A stretch of DNA of 64,000 nt, taken from assembly GCF_001659605.2 (NCBI RefSeq), contig NC_035168.2, positions 62,001 to 126,000 on the forward strand, written 5' to 3'. This document shows positions 9,997-19,682 of this stretch, piece by piece. The DNA comes from Manihot esculenta (taxonomy: Eukaryota > Streptophyta > Magnoliopsida > Malpighiales > Euphorbiaceae). The notes beneath the pieces were generated by a model. That model saw only the letters and a program-made list of their open reading frames with translations, had not been told where the DNA came from and ran no database searches. The position numbers and the translations under genes were made by a program. The first letter of the stretch is position 1. Each line of letters begins with the position of its first letter.

Positions 9997-12215
9997 TGTA
10001 ACGACCCGGTGACCGGACCGCTACCGGCGCTAGGATTCAGATCGACTTAAGGTCGCCGGAACCCGTAGCAAGCCTACTATGCATTTTGTAAACCTGGTAA
10101 ATCTCATACATGATCAACAATTTCCATAAAAATTTGAAACGTTACATCTACCAAGCTTAATCTGTGCATGCACATTATCGTTGTAAACATAAAACCCCAT
10201 ACTAGAGCCCTCATTAAATGCTCTAGTTGGGTCATCATTTCATATATTAAGCTTGGTCCTCAACATATATCATTATAAAATATAATAATATACAGATCAT
10301 GTACAAAAGGGATCTACCCACTCTAGGGCCAAGCACAATGCTATCATCAATACATTACATGACTATACATCATTTTTACAATACATGTCCACTACCACTA
10401 TTACATAACTTTTCTCTTGAAGCTATCCCATGCTATCCCTGGCCCTGCATACCTGGGGGTTAAGGAGAGGGGTGAGCTACTAGAGCTTAGTGAGTAGAGC
10501 AATAATAAAATCAATAAAACATACCTCCATGAAATGCATCACATCACAAACAATTAACCTCACGGATGGACTGGTTACCAATAACCCTCTACAGATCGTA
10601 ATATATCCACTGTGCCAGGGGCGATTAAGCCACACCTAGTCTTCTCTTACTCTGTGCCAGGGGCGATTAGGCCACACCTAGTCTTTCCATCTCAACTCAT
10701 ATCATATCATATCACATAGAGGGCTAAAGGATTCTCCAATATCCATCCACATCAACAACATATTATGCAATGCATCAGAATCGTGAATACTAATGCAAAC
10801 ATCCTATCATATATACATGGCATTTGTGATGCATGAGTCATGCATACTATTGCAAACAACCTAACATATATACATGGCATTTATGATGCATGAGTCATGC
10901 TAAAACCTTTCATTTAATTTAAAATATAGTTCAGTTCTACTCACTTCTAGTAGACACTGGAATATCTCTGAACCAGCTAACACTGAGGGCCTCCTTGGTT
11001 CCTCGGGTCTGATCCTACACAGGTGGACTCAAATGAGGTACCGACATACTCTATCATAACTCTAAACATTCCCCTAAAAACTCCCTTAAACATCTCAAAC
11101 ATGCATGGAAAAAAATCAAAGGAAGGCTGGACAGGGGACTTTCGGCAGCAGGTTCGGCGGCCGAAGGTCCCTCCAGAGCCGAAAGTCAGGCACTTTCGGA
11201 GGCAGGGTTCGGCAGCCGAAAGTGCTTCCAGAGATGAAAGTCACAACCTTCGGCAGCATGTTCGGCGGCTGAAACTCCACTCCAGAGCCGAAAGTCCAAA
11301 CTTTCAGGGGCGGGTTTAGGCGGCCAAAACAGCCTCCTCAAGGGGTTCGGCGGCCGAACCTGAGTTCTCCAGGAAGGCAGAACTCGATTCAACCTTAAGT
11401 CTCCAGCCTCCAAAACCTCTCCAAAACATGCACAACTCACAACCAAGCTCTCAAACACATGCATATACCCTTCTTCATGCATATAGGGGCTTAGAACTAG
11501 CTCAAACCCCCAAAAACAACACATATACACACATATGGCTTATGATCAACATAACCCTACCCATGCAAACCATGCAAAAAAACACATTTAAACCCTTCAA
11601 AACTCACTTAAAACATCAAGAAAGGTGAGGATCCATGCTTACCTCTTGAAGATCGAGAGGATTGATGGTCTAAACTCGGAGATGCAAAGGAAAACAGATC
11701 CAGAACCTCCAAGCCTCACAACTTAGCTTCTTTGCTCAAAAACTTCAAAACCAACATGAAAACTACTTAAAACTTGCTCAACTTTGAAGAAAACCAAGAA
11801 ATCAACCAAAGGAGGTCAAGAACTCACCTATACCCGAAAAGAGAGAGAAAACTCACCTCAAATCCAGATAAGGGACCCTTTTATAGGTGGCCGATCAACC
11901 ACCTTCGGTAGCCAAAGCTGCCTCCATAGCTTCACCACGTTCGGAAGCCAAACATAGGTTTCGGTGGCAATGAAAGCAAGCCACCTTCGGCGGCCGAAAG
12001 TGAGGTTCGGCGGCCGAACCTTGCATTTCCCTCCTTGGTCTTTTCTTCTCAAAAACTCAACTTTTCTTAATCAAAACACTAAAAACATGCAAAAATATTT
12101 TAGAAAACCTTTCTTCTACCCTTCTAGATAGCTCCGACATTCTTGAATTCCGGATTCCAATGGAGATTCCACCAGAAAGTAGGAATTCCGATGCCGGGTC
12201 TAGCCGGGTATTACA
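9997..12215 (-). mobile_element. gypsy A 3' LTR (minus) adjoining a minus-strand 3' internal end
   Basis: It starts TGTAACGACCCGG and ends GGGTATTACA on the plus strand, 2219 bp. Unlike the solo copies it has no TSD: the flanks are ACTGG (9992-9996, gypsy B) and TTCTC. The bases after 12215 are a reversed polypurine tract, so this is the 3' LTR of an element running leftwards. Word clusters lie at 11139-11360 and 11900-12018. TATA (minus) is at 11878-11885. Its CCAGG-module equivalent is the two-unit GTGCCAGGGGCGATTA repeat at 10616-10685. Confidence 0.9.
11878..11885 (-). promoter_or_regulatory. LTR TATA box (minus)
   Basis: The minus strand reads CCACCTATAAAAGGGT in the LTR at 9997-12215, at the same LTR position as in the related solo LTR (5219-5226). 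Confidence 0.6.
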
Positions 12216-12497
12216 TTCTCCCCCCCCTTAAGAACATTCGTCCCTGAATGTTCCTCACTAACACATGCAAGGAAGAACATAAACACATCAACATAGAAAG
12301 CACATAAAGAACACACAAAAACTAACCTTAAAAGAGATAAGGGTATTGCTGGAGCATAGACTCCCGTGTCTCCCAGGTACATTCTTCGATATTATGGTGG
12401 TTCCAAAGGACTTTCAGGATCTGACACGAACTTTCGTAGCATAGAAACATGGAAAACCGGATGGATTCTCTTTATAGAAGCAGGTAAATCTAACCAG
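12216..12497 (-). pseudogene. gypsy A polypurine tract and integrase/chromodomain tail (minus), internally deleted
   Basis: Reverse reading shows AAGGGGGGGGAGAA (PPT, 12216-12229) next to the LTR. Upstream are a chromodomain end (ECTWETRESMLQQYPYLF-like) and an IHPVFHVSMLR segment. Compared with the plus-strand copy at 16980-17213, about 120 bp are missing between the SDP and VLWNHH positions, which also shifts the frame. The match ends near 12497 in LDLPAS coding. Immediately right of it, plus-strand integrase zinc-finger coding of the same family begins. This head-to-head joint is a rearrangement breakpoint. Confidence 0.75.
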
Positions 12498-12615
12498 GAT
12501 CTAAAAAGGGTCTATTGGTGGCCAGCCATGAAGAAAGAAGTGGCGCAGTTTGTGACAGCCTGTGAGGTTTGCCAAAGGGTGAAATTAGAGCATCAGAAAC
12601 CAGCCGGAATGCTTA
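12498..12615 (+). pseudogene. gypsy A integrase zinc-binding half (plus)
   Basis: The frame reads DLKRVYWWPAMKKEV then CEVCQRVK, the second half of the HHCC integrase zinc-binding domain. The first half with the two histidines is missing because the segment begins at the 12497 breakpoint. It ends at GGAATGCTTA, where the nested element 12616-16130 is inserted. The coding resumes after its TSD at 16131. Confidence 0.85.
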
Positions 12616-15074
12616 TGTAATACCCGGCAGATTCAGACATCAGAATTTCTACCATCCGGTGGAATTCGAGGATGTCAGAGGTCTCTGGAAGGGTAAGAGA
12701 AAGTTTGTCTAAAATGGTTTCAAGTGTTTTAAAGGTTTAGAATGGAAAGGAGTGTGTTTTGAAGAGGAAAGGCTTTGGGGACAAAGGCCAGGTTCGGCCG
12801 CCGAAGTTAAGTTCGGCCGCCGAAAGTGCCCAATGTTCGGCCCCCGAAGGTTAAGTTCGGCCCCCGAACGGTGCATGGTTTTGCATGCGTTTCGGCAGCC
12901 GAAGCTGAGCTGGTCAGCCAGCCCTTGTGCACTCCTCAGTCGGTGAAATGGCCAGGTGATGCTTCCAAATCACAGACAGAGGATTAGGCCACGTCTCCCA
13001 TGACTCATCTGCAAGCTTTTATCAACTTATGCAGAGGGTTGGTTGTGTCTAAGTGGTTTGCAAGGTTTTGAGAAAAAAGAAGAGTTTTAGAGGTTTGGTG
13101 AAGGTGAAGTCGTGGTGGCCATTGTTCAGTGTTTTGGTTGTCCCAGCTTTTGGTGTCAAGAGGTAAGGAAAACTTTGAACTTGTTTTCATGGTTTATGAG
13201 CAGTGTTTAAGAAGGTTAAAGGTAGAGTTGTGCTATAGGTTTTCAAGGTTAGTTTTTGATGTTTTTAATGGTGTAAGCATGTTTATATGTATGTTTGTTG
13301 TTTGTGTTGGGGTTGTTAGGTAGTTTTAGACCCCTTTGAACATATACTTAAGTATATGTGAGTTGAGGGAGGAGGTATGCATGTTTTGCGAGTAAGAAGT
13401 GGATGAAGGAGGGAGGTTGCCGTCGGGGCTGAGTTCTGGATGAACTCAGGTTCGGCAGCCGAAGGAGCATTCGGCTACCGAACCCCTTGCATGGTGGCTT
13501 AGGCTGCCACAGCTTGCCCCCGAGTGTTTTTGAGGTTCGGCTCTGTTTAGGGGATTCGGCCGCCGAAGGTGCCGCCGAAGGTTAGAGACTTTCGTCTCTG
13601 GAGTGAGTTTTAGCCCCCGAACCTTGCCCCCGAAAGGTTTCGGCAGCCGAAAGTGGAGATTCGGCCGCCGAAGGTACTTGAGTTTCGGCTCTGGAGAGGA
13701 CATTCGGCCGCCGAACCTGTCGCCGAAAGTGTTCTGTCCAGCCTTCCTTTGCTTGTTTTGCCTGCATGTGTTGAGGTGTTCTAGAGGGGTTTTGGGGAAT
13801 TGTTTTATCAGTGGCATAAAGGATGTGTGGTGCCTCATTTACATCCTCCATTGTAGGATTGGACCCGAGGAACCGCAGAGTTTAGCAGTCGTAGCGGTCT
13901 CAGAGTTAGAGGTAGCCCAGAGTTAGCCAAGCAGTGGCTACAGGTGAGTGGAACTAACTGTACTATTTACATTCAGAAATGACACGAATCTAGCATGATC
14001 CATGCATCATAAAATGCCATGTTATGTATTAGGTTGTATTGCATTAGATTCCACGAATATGCTGCATTGCATAAGCTGATATTTGTGTGGATGAATGTTG
14101 GATGATCCTTAGCCCTTGATAGAGCACAGATACAGAGTTATGGCATGAGATAGCCATACCAGGTCGCCCCTGGATAGTCCAGGTCGCTCCTGGTACTATG
14201 AGTGAGACAGCTGGGCTGTCAGATCAGAGCTCAGAGCAGTCCAGGTGAGGCCTCATCGCCCCTGGCACAGTTGGACATGTTATGATATGAGTTACTTCAG
14301 AGTAGTCCAGGTGAGGCCTAATCGCCCCTGGCACAGTTGGACATACTATTATGTATGTAGAGGGCTATGGTGACAAGTTCATCCTTGAGATGATATGTTT
14401 GTGATGTGATGCATTTCATGAGAGCATGTAATTAATGAACTGTTTTTATTGTTCCTCCTCACTGGGCTTTAGAGCTCATCCCACTCCCTTAACCCCAGTT
14501 TTGCAGGTTCTGAGATAGCTATGGGAAGGAAGTCAAAGTCAGCAAGAGTACAGAGGAAAGTAATGCATGAATGTATGTTTGTTAGCATAGTGGACATGAT
14601 GTAATTAACAAATTAGTTGTCATGTCATGTATCGATATGTACTGTCAGTTACTGGATAGACTTGTGCTTTCTCTAGTGTCTTTGCCATAGTGTGATGTAT
14701 GATTAATCCCTTTGTACATGTATCCTGTTTTACGTTTCTTGATGAGAAATGTGTGAGTTAGGCTTAACGTATGGCTTTGATGAGATACCGATGGGATGTG
14801 TTACAGATTAGGGTTTCAATCCCTTGACCCACAGCAGATAGTAGTCCCTGGTATAGGCCCTGAGGGCCATTTCAGATTGGCATATCTGACAACAGCAGTT
14901 AAGCCTACAGAGTTTTACAGGATTGTTGAGTCGTTTTGTATCATGTATGGGATTTATCAGGTAGAGAGTATAGTTGGCTGACTACGGGTCCCGGCGGCCT
15001 TAAGCCGATCTGGATCCTAGTGCCAGTGATGGTTCGGACCGTTACTAAGGGGTACCGGTTTCCGGGTCGTTACA
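12616..15074 (+). repeat. 5' LTR of the nested gypsy A derivative (TATA-less subfamily)
   Basis: It starts TGTAATACCCGGC and ends TTTCCGGGTCGTTACA, 2459 bp. Word clusters are at 12793-12905 and 13449-13715. Where other LTRs have CCACCTATAAA before CTCAGTCGGT, this copy reads ccttgtgcactcctcagtcggt (12915-12936), so the TATA box is gone. The CCAGG module is duplicated (14155-14345). Donor- and acceptor-like sites are at 13944 and 14506. It is the most divergent LTR subfamily in the window. Confidence 0.88.
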
Positions 15075-15077
15075 GAT

Positions 15078-15090
15078 TGGTATCAGAGCA
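15078..15090 (+). other. Primer binding site (initiator Met tRNA)
   Basis: TGGTATCAGAGCA starts three bases after the LTR end. This is the classical plant retrotransposon PBS complementary to the 3' end of initiator methionine tRNA. It is not a tRNA gene. Confidence 0.9.
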
Positions 15091-15449
15091 TAGGGCCTCA
15101 AGAGTACGATGTGCTGAGTCAGTATACTCAGGGATCAGAGATATCTCACATCGGAAAGAGGTTAAGATGGTAGACTTGTAGATCTTTTGAGTACGGTGTG
15201 TTGAGCGAAGATGCTCAAGGATTAGATTCCACATCGGAAAGAGGTGTAGTCTTGTATAGGAGGGAAAGCACAATAAGTAAACGCATGTCCACTAGGATAG
15301 GATGTGGAGTCCTGTCTTGCCTGATGATGTGAAATGCCATGATGAGCTACATGTGCTAGGAATATGTTTGATATGTACTGAGGATTCATGTGTTTTCACA
15401 TGGATCATTTGATGATATTTTTGTGTGCTGTTGTGCTTACAGAGGCAGG

Positions 15450-16136
15450 ATGAGAGGAACTCGTCGATCTGCGAGATTGATTGGAGCTCCGCCGGAGAAT
15501 GAGGACATGGATGTCCATCTCCCTATTCTGCAAAGGGCAACAGCAGATAGCTTAAGTAGCGAAGGTACATCAGGGGACCCTAGAGGGTCTATTGAGGAGA
15601 GTAGAAGGGGAGTTGTCCAGAGTGGTATGTCCGGGCGTATGAGAGAAAGAGAGAAGGATGACCAGAGTAGAGAGGGCGGCTTTAGTATGAGCGGAATAGG
15701 AGGAGATATGGGTGAGTCCCAAGGAGGCACTCAGGCCTCGAGGTTTGTTCCACCTCAGTATCCACCCTACCAGTGGGGGACAGAGTACCCGATGAGAGGT
15801 ACATCAGAGGTTCCTAGGTATAACCCATATCCCACCTTTATGCCCTATCCTCCCTTTTATCCGCCATATCCACCATCATATCTACAGTATACCATGTTTC
15901 CACCCTTCTTTTGTTACCCAAGGTCAGTAAACCCTAACCCAGGGCAAGTTGCACCTCCTCCACCACCAGTAGAACCAGTAGCCCCAGTTATCCAAACACC
16001 TAAGCTTAGTTCACCTGGAGAAAGTATGGTGCAGCTGACAGATTATTTGAGGTTGGATGTTCCCAAATTTGAGACAGATGATAACCCTTTGGAGTATCTT
16101 AGAAGGGGTACCGGTTTCCGGGTCGTTACAGCTTAA
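15450..16136 (+). pseudogene. Truncated gypsy A gag
   Basis: The ATG at 15450 opens MRGTRRSARLIG, typical of the basic gag start in chromoviral Ty3/gypsy elements. An upstream in-frame ATG at 15390 is less likely because the intervening residues look like leader. Acidic and Ser-rich sequence follows, then a proline/tyrosine-rich segment (PPYPPSYLQY), then LTDYLRLDVPKFE, the entry to the retrotransposon gag domain. After LEYLRR (about 16103) the frame enters the LTR tip and ends at TAA 16134-16136. The capsid core and zinc knuckle are missing, so no working Gag is expected. Confidence 0.85.
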
Positions 16137-17213
16137 CCCATTACCAATTCCAGAGTGGAAATGGGAGAACATAGCCATGGATTTTGTAGTGGGTTTACCA
16201 GCTACGTCCAACAGGATAGACTCTATTTGGGTGATTGTGGACAGACTCACGAAATCTGCTCATTTTCTTCCAGTTCGGAGTAACTATTCTGTGGATAAGT
16301 TGGCACAGGTCTATCTGGATGAGATAGTGAGATTACATGGAGTTCCAGTGTCTATAGTTTCAGACAGAGGACCTCAGTTTACCTCCCGATTTTGGCGAAG
16401 TCTGCAGAGTGCGATGGGCACGAGATTAGAGTTTAGCACTGCTTTCCACCCACAGACTGATGGACAGTCAGAGAGGACCATCCAGACCATAGAGGATATG
16501 CTTCGACTGTGTGTGTTAGACTTTGGCGGTTCTTGGAGGCAACATCTACCTTTGTGGAGTTTGCCTACAATAACAGCCATCATGCTAGCATAGGGATGGC
16601 TCCTTATGAAGCTTTGTATGGGAGGAAGTGCAGATCCCCTATTTGCTGGGAAGAGATAGGAGAGAAGGCTCTTGCAGGGCCAGAGTTAGTAGAAATTACC
16701 AGTAGAATGGTGCCCGTAATCAGAGAGAGAATCAGAACAGCGCAGAGCAGACAGAAAAGTTATGCAGATGTTCGCAGGAAGCAGTTAGAATTTCAGGAGG
16801 GTAATTGGGTATTGCTAAAAGTGTCTCCAATGAAAGGAGTGGTTCGTTTTGGGAAAAAGGGTAAGTTAGCTCCACGGTACATTGGACCCTTTGAGATCTT
16901 GCAGAGGATCGGGAATGTGTCGTATAAGCTAGATTTACCTGCTTCTATGGCACGAATTCACCCGGTATTTCATGTTTCTATGCTACGGCAGTTTGTGTCA
17001 GATCCGAATCAGGTTCTGAGTGAGCCTGAGGTGGAGATTCATACAGATCTCACCTATATAGAGCAGCCAGTGCTGATTCTGGACACGCAGATCAGACAGC
17101 TAAGGAACAAGGAAATCCCAATGGTGAAAGTCCTATGGAACCACCATAATCTAGAAGAATGTACGTGGGAGACGCGAGAGTCTATGCTCCAGCAATATCC
17201 ATATTTGTTTTGA
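16131..17213 (+). pseudogene. gypsy A integrase core and chromodomain (plus), frameshifted
   Basis: After the TSD the frame continues PLPIPEWKWENIAMDFVVG (first Asp of the DDE triad). It then shows VDRLTKSAHFLPV, SDRGPQFTSRFW (second Asp) and QTDGQSERTIQTIEDMLR (Glu). Near 16545-16560 a one-base loss shifts the frame. The second frame (16509-17213) continues VEFAYNNSHHASIGMAP, a GPFEIL segment, IHPVFHVSML and a chromodomain-like tail ECTWETRESMLQQYP. Domain order and tail place the family among the chromoviruses. The gene stops 60 bp before the polypurine tract. Confidence 0.92.
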
Positions 17214-17272
17214 GGTTAGTTTTTCCTCCTTTGTATTTGTTAGTTGTTTGACATTCGAGGACGAATGTTCTT

Positions 17273-17285
17273 AAGGGGGGGAGAA
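17273..17285 (+). other. gypsy A polypurine tract
   Basis: AAGGGGGGGGAGAA-type tract directly before TGTAATACCC of the 3' LTR. It is preceded by the palindrome-like ACATTCGAGGACGAATGT (17251-17268), also present in reversed form next to the LTR at 12215. It primes plus-strand DNA synthesis in the family. Confidence 0.85.
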
Positions 17286-17549
17286 TGTAATACCCGGCTG
17301 GAGTCCGGCATCGGAATTCTGCTTTCCGGTGGGATCCGGGATGTCAGAAGTCTCTAGAAGGGTTTGATTTATGTTTTTCTTAAATGTTTTGATCTGTTCA
17401 TTAAGTTTTATGCATAAAGAACTGAGTTTTTGAGTGAAATTACCAAGGCAGAAAAGCCAGGTTCGGCCGCCGAAGTTGAGGTTCGGCCGCCGAACATGCA
17501 TGGCTTTCGGTTTCACGTGTGGCCGCCGAAGGTGGTCTGGCCAGCCACC

Positions 17550-17556
17550 TATAAAT
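17550..17556 (+). promoter_or_regulatory. LTR TATA box (TATAAAT)
   Basis: CCACCTATAAATGG, about 265 bp into the LTR, directly after word cluster 1. The equivalent site in the copy at 59526 reads TATACAA. Confidence 0.6.
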
Positions 17557-18744
17557 GGCCCTCAGTCGGTTGAAGCGGTAGAACATTGTTTCTTTCACTT
17601 GCTGAGGTGAACCTCTGCCCTTTGTGAGTATTTCTTCATGTTTTCATTAAATCATGCAAAGATTTGATTAGTTTTATGATCTTTTGAAGGTTTTAAGCTA
17701 AAAACTCAAAGTTGTGAAGTTTGGAGAGTTTGAAGGCAAGTTGCTCCAAAACTCCACGTTAGGATCCTTCATCTACTTGTTTTCACAAGGTAAGTGAAGA
17801 TCCTGAGCTTGTTTTTATGTTTTCTGAAGGTTTTATGGGGTGTATAGAAAGAGATGCATGAATAGGGTTTTGTGTGAGGTTTTGCTGATTTTGTGCATAA
17901 AGCTTGTTTTTGTGTTGTTTGTGTTGTGTTTTTAGGGTTTTTAGGTAGTTTTTGACCCCTTTGAGCATATACATGAGTGTATGCAAGTGGAGGAAGTGTG
18001 GTGTGTAGTTGGAGTGGAGTTTGGTGCATTTGGCGAGAGGCAGGGCAAGTTTCTGCCCTGCTGATGAACTCAGGTTCGGCCGCCGAAGGCACATTCGGCC
18101 GCCGAACCCCTAAGGCGATGTGAGGAGGTGGCTTCGGCTGCCCAAGCTTGCCCCCGAGCCTTTGGACTTTCGGCTCTGGAGGGAAGTTCGGCCGCCGAAG
18201 GTGCTGCCGAAGGTTAGAGACTTTCGTCTCTGGAGTGCCTTTTGGCCCCCGAAACTAGCCCCCGAAAGGGTTCGGCAGCCGAAAGTGGAAGTTCGGCCGC
18301 CGAAGGTGCTTGAGTTTCATCTCTGGAGAGGACTTTCGGCCGCCGAACCTGCCGCCGAAAGTGTTCTGTCCAGCCTTCTCTTGCATGCTTTGCATGGATA
18401 GTTGAGTGAGTTTAAGGGGATTCTTGGGGAGGTTAATAGAGTAATCATATGCTAGTTTGGTCCCTCATTTCAGTCTATCTGTATAGGTACAGACCAGAGG
18501 AACCAGAGAGAGCAGCAGTGAGTTCTGCTCTAGAGTTTTCAGAGCCTGCAGAGTCAGTCAGTCCAGATAGCCAGAGGTGAGTGGAACTAAACTTAACTCT
18601 TTGACTTGCACAATGGAATGTTTTAGCATATCTCATGCATCATGATTATGCAATAGGTTGATTGCATTAGTATCCACGAATATGTTGCATTGCATAGTTA
18701 TTGTTGATGTGGGTGAATGCTGAATGATCCAATAGTCTCAGACA

Positions 18745-18935
18745 GGAAGTCCAGGAGCCTTTGACTACGCCCTGGCAGGTATAGTAAAGACCAGGAGCCT
18801 TTGACTACGCCCTGGCAGTTATAGTAAAGACCAGGAGCCTTTGACTACGCCCTGGCAATGGTAAGTACAGAGGTGTTATATACACATATACATATATGAC
18901 AGGAAGACCAGGTGCTCGATTCTACGCCCTGGCAC
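18745..18935 (+). repeat. CCAGG...CCCTGGCA module, four units
   Basis: Three near-identical units of ACCAGGAGCCTTTGACTACG then CCCTGGCA, spaced by GTATAGTAAAG, plus a fourth, different unit (CCAGGTGCTCGATTCTACGCCCTGGCA). The ends CCAGG and CCTGG are complementary, so each unit can fold as a small stem-loop. Counterparts with different loops are at 7580-7735, 14155-14345, 60955-61105 and 63340-63475, and in minus LTRs at 10616-10685 and 4014-4107. Confidence 0.8.
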
Positions 18936-19348
18936 AGAGTTACTGGGACTATGTGGTGACAGGTTTACCTTTGATGTGGTTTGGTTGTGATATGGTGCAT
19001 TCCATGAGATCATATTTTAATGAATTGTTTTACTGTTCTACTCACTGGGCTATGGAGCTCATCCCACTCCCTTAACCCAATTTTGCAGGTTCAGTGTACA
19101 GTGTAGAGAGGAGATCAGCAGAGTACCAAAAAGAGTAAAGAGAATTGTAATAGTGTAGAGTGGGCATGTAATGTTAAAGAGATGTACTAGTTGTTAATGC
19201 AGTTACAGATGTGCTTGACTTAGTAACTTGTGTTGTAAATCTGTTGTTATGTACATGATCTGTATATGTATATGTTTTACAGAGTATGTGAAAAACCAGG
19301 CTTAACAGGTATGAGTTAACCCATCTAGAGCAAGCTCTAGTCAGGGGG

Positions 19349-19421
19349 ACAGAGTACAGAGTACAGAGTACAGAGTACAGAGTACAGAGTACAGAGTACA
19401 GAGTACAGAGTACAGAGTACA
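19349..19421 (+). repeat. 7-bp minisatellite (ACAGAGT)n
   Basis: About ten tandem ACAGAGT units near the end of the gypsy A LTR. The sister LTR at 59526-61718 has only about three units at the same place (61519-61540), so the array expanded in this copy. The minus-strand ORF over it is a simple-repeat artefact. Confidence 0.9.
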
Positions 19422-19609
19422 AAGATAGTGCATGCACAGGTTAAGCCTTGGTACAGAGAAAAGAGTTTTTATTTTTTTCACAGAAAATGTATGATCATGT
19501 ATGAGATTTACAGGTACACAGAGAGTATAGCAGGCTTGCTACGGGTTCTGGCGGCCTTAAGCCGACCTGAATCCTAGCGCCGGTGACGGTCCATTTTGGG
19601 GTCGTTACA

Positions 19610-19682
19610 TATACAAATTACAAGGTCTTATTAAGGCAACTCCTAAGAATCATCTATCAATCAATTAGTCTATAATTATGTA
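19610..19682 (-). repeat. copia LTR fragment (minus)
   Basis: The reverse complement matches positions 8812-8893 of the copia 1 LTR with several substitutions: GTACATAAT... through the ATTGATTGATAGA block to TTGTAATTTGTATA. It is cut on the left by the end of the gypsy A LTR and on the right by gypsy B coding. The first ~22 bp of the copia LTR and the TSD are missing. It is probably the remnant of the 5' LTR of copia 1. Confidence 0.8.

Larger units (their letters stand above)
12616..16130 (+). mobile_element. Nested gypsy A deletion derivative (5' LTR, PBS, gag start, 27 bp of 3' LTR)
   Basis: The insertion lies in integrase coding of another gypsy A copy, with a perfect TSD GCTTA at 12611-12615 and 16131-16135. 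It comprises a complete 5' LTR (12616-15074), a tRNA-iMet primer binding site, the first ~650 bp of gag, and then a direct jump to the last 27 bp of the LTR (16104-16130, ggggtacc...gttaca). The rest of gag, all of pol and almost all of the 3' LTR are deleted. Both termini and the TSD are intact, so the deletion happened within an inserted element or in the transposing copy. Confidence 0.9.
17286..19609 (+). repeat. gypsy A 3' LTR (plus)
   Basis: 2324 bp, TGTAATACCC to TCGTTACA, next to a polypurine tract on its left. Seven exact TTCGGCCGCCGAA words (17462, 17482, 18075, 18094, 18187, 18292, 18335) make it the densest copy. TATA TATAAAT is at 17550-17556. The donor-like site is at 18577 and the acceptor-like site at 19088. 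The CCAGG module is repeated four times (18745-18935). A 7-bp minisatellite lies at 19349-19421. The right flank TATAC belongs to a copia LTR fragment. The left partner LTR is probably 1-934. Confidence 0.92.

Noticed and set aside
15078..15090. tRNA-like sequence TGGTATCAGAGC
   Set aside because: Only the PBS complement of a tRNA 3' end; no cloverleaf follows. No tRNA or rRNA gene was found in the window.
19174..19437. Minus-strand ORF with LYSVLCT repeats
   Set aside because: Translation of the 7-bp ACAGAGT minisatellite; no coding signal.
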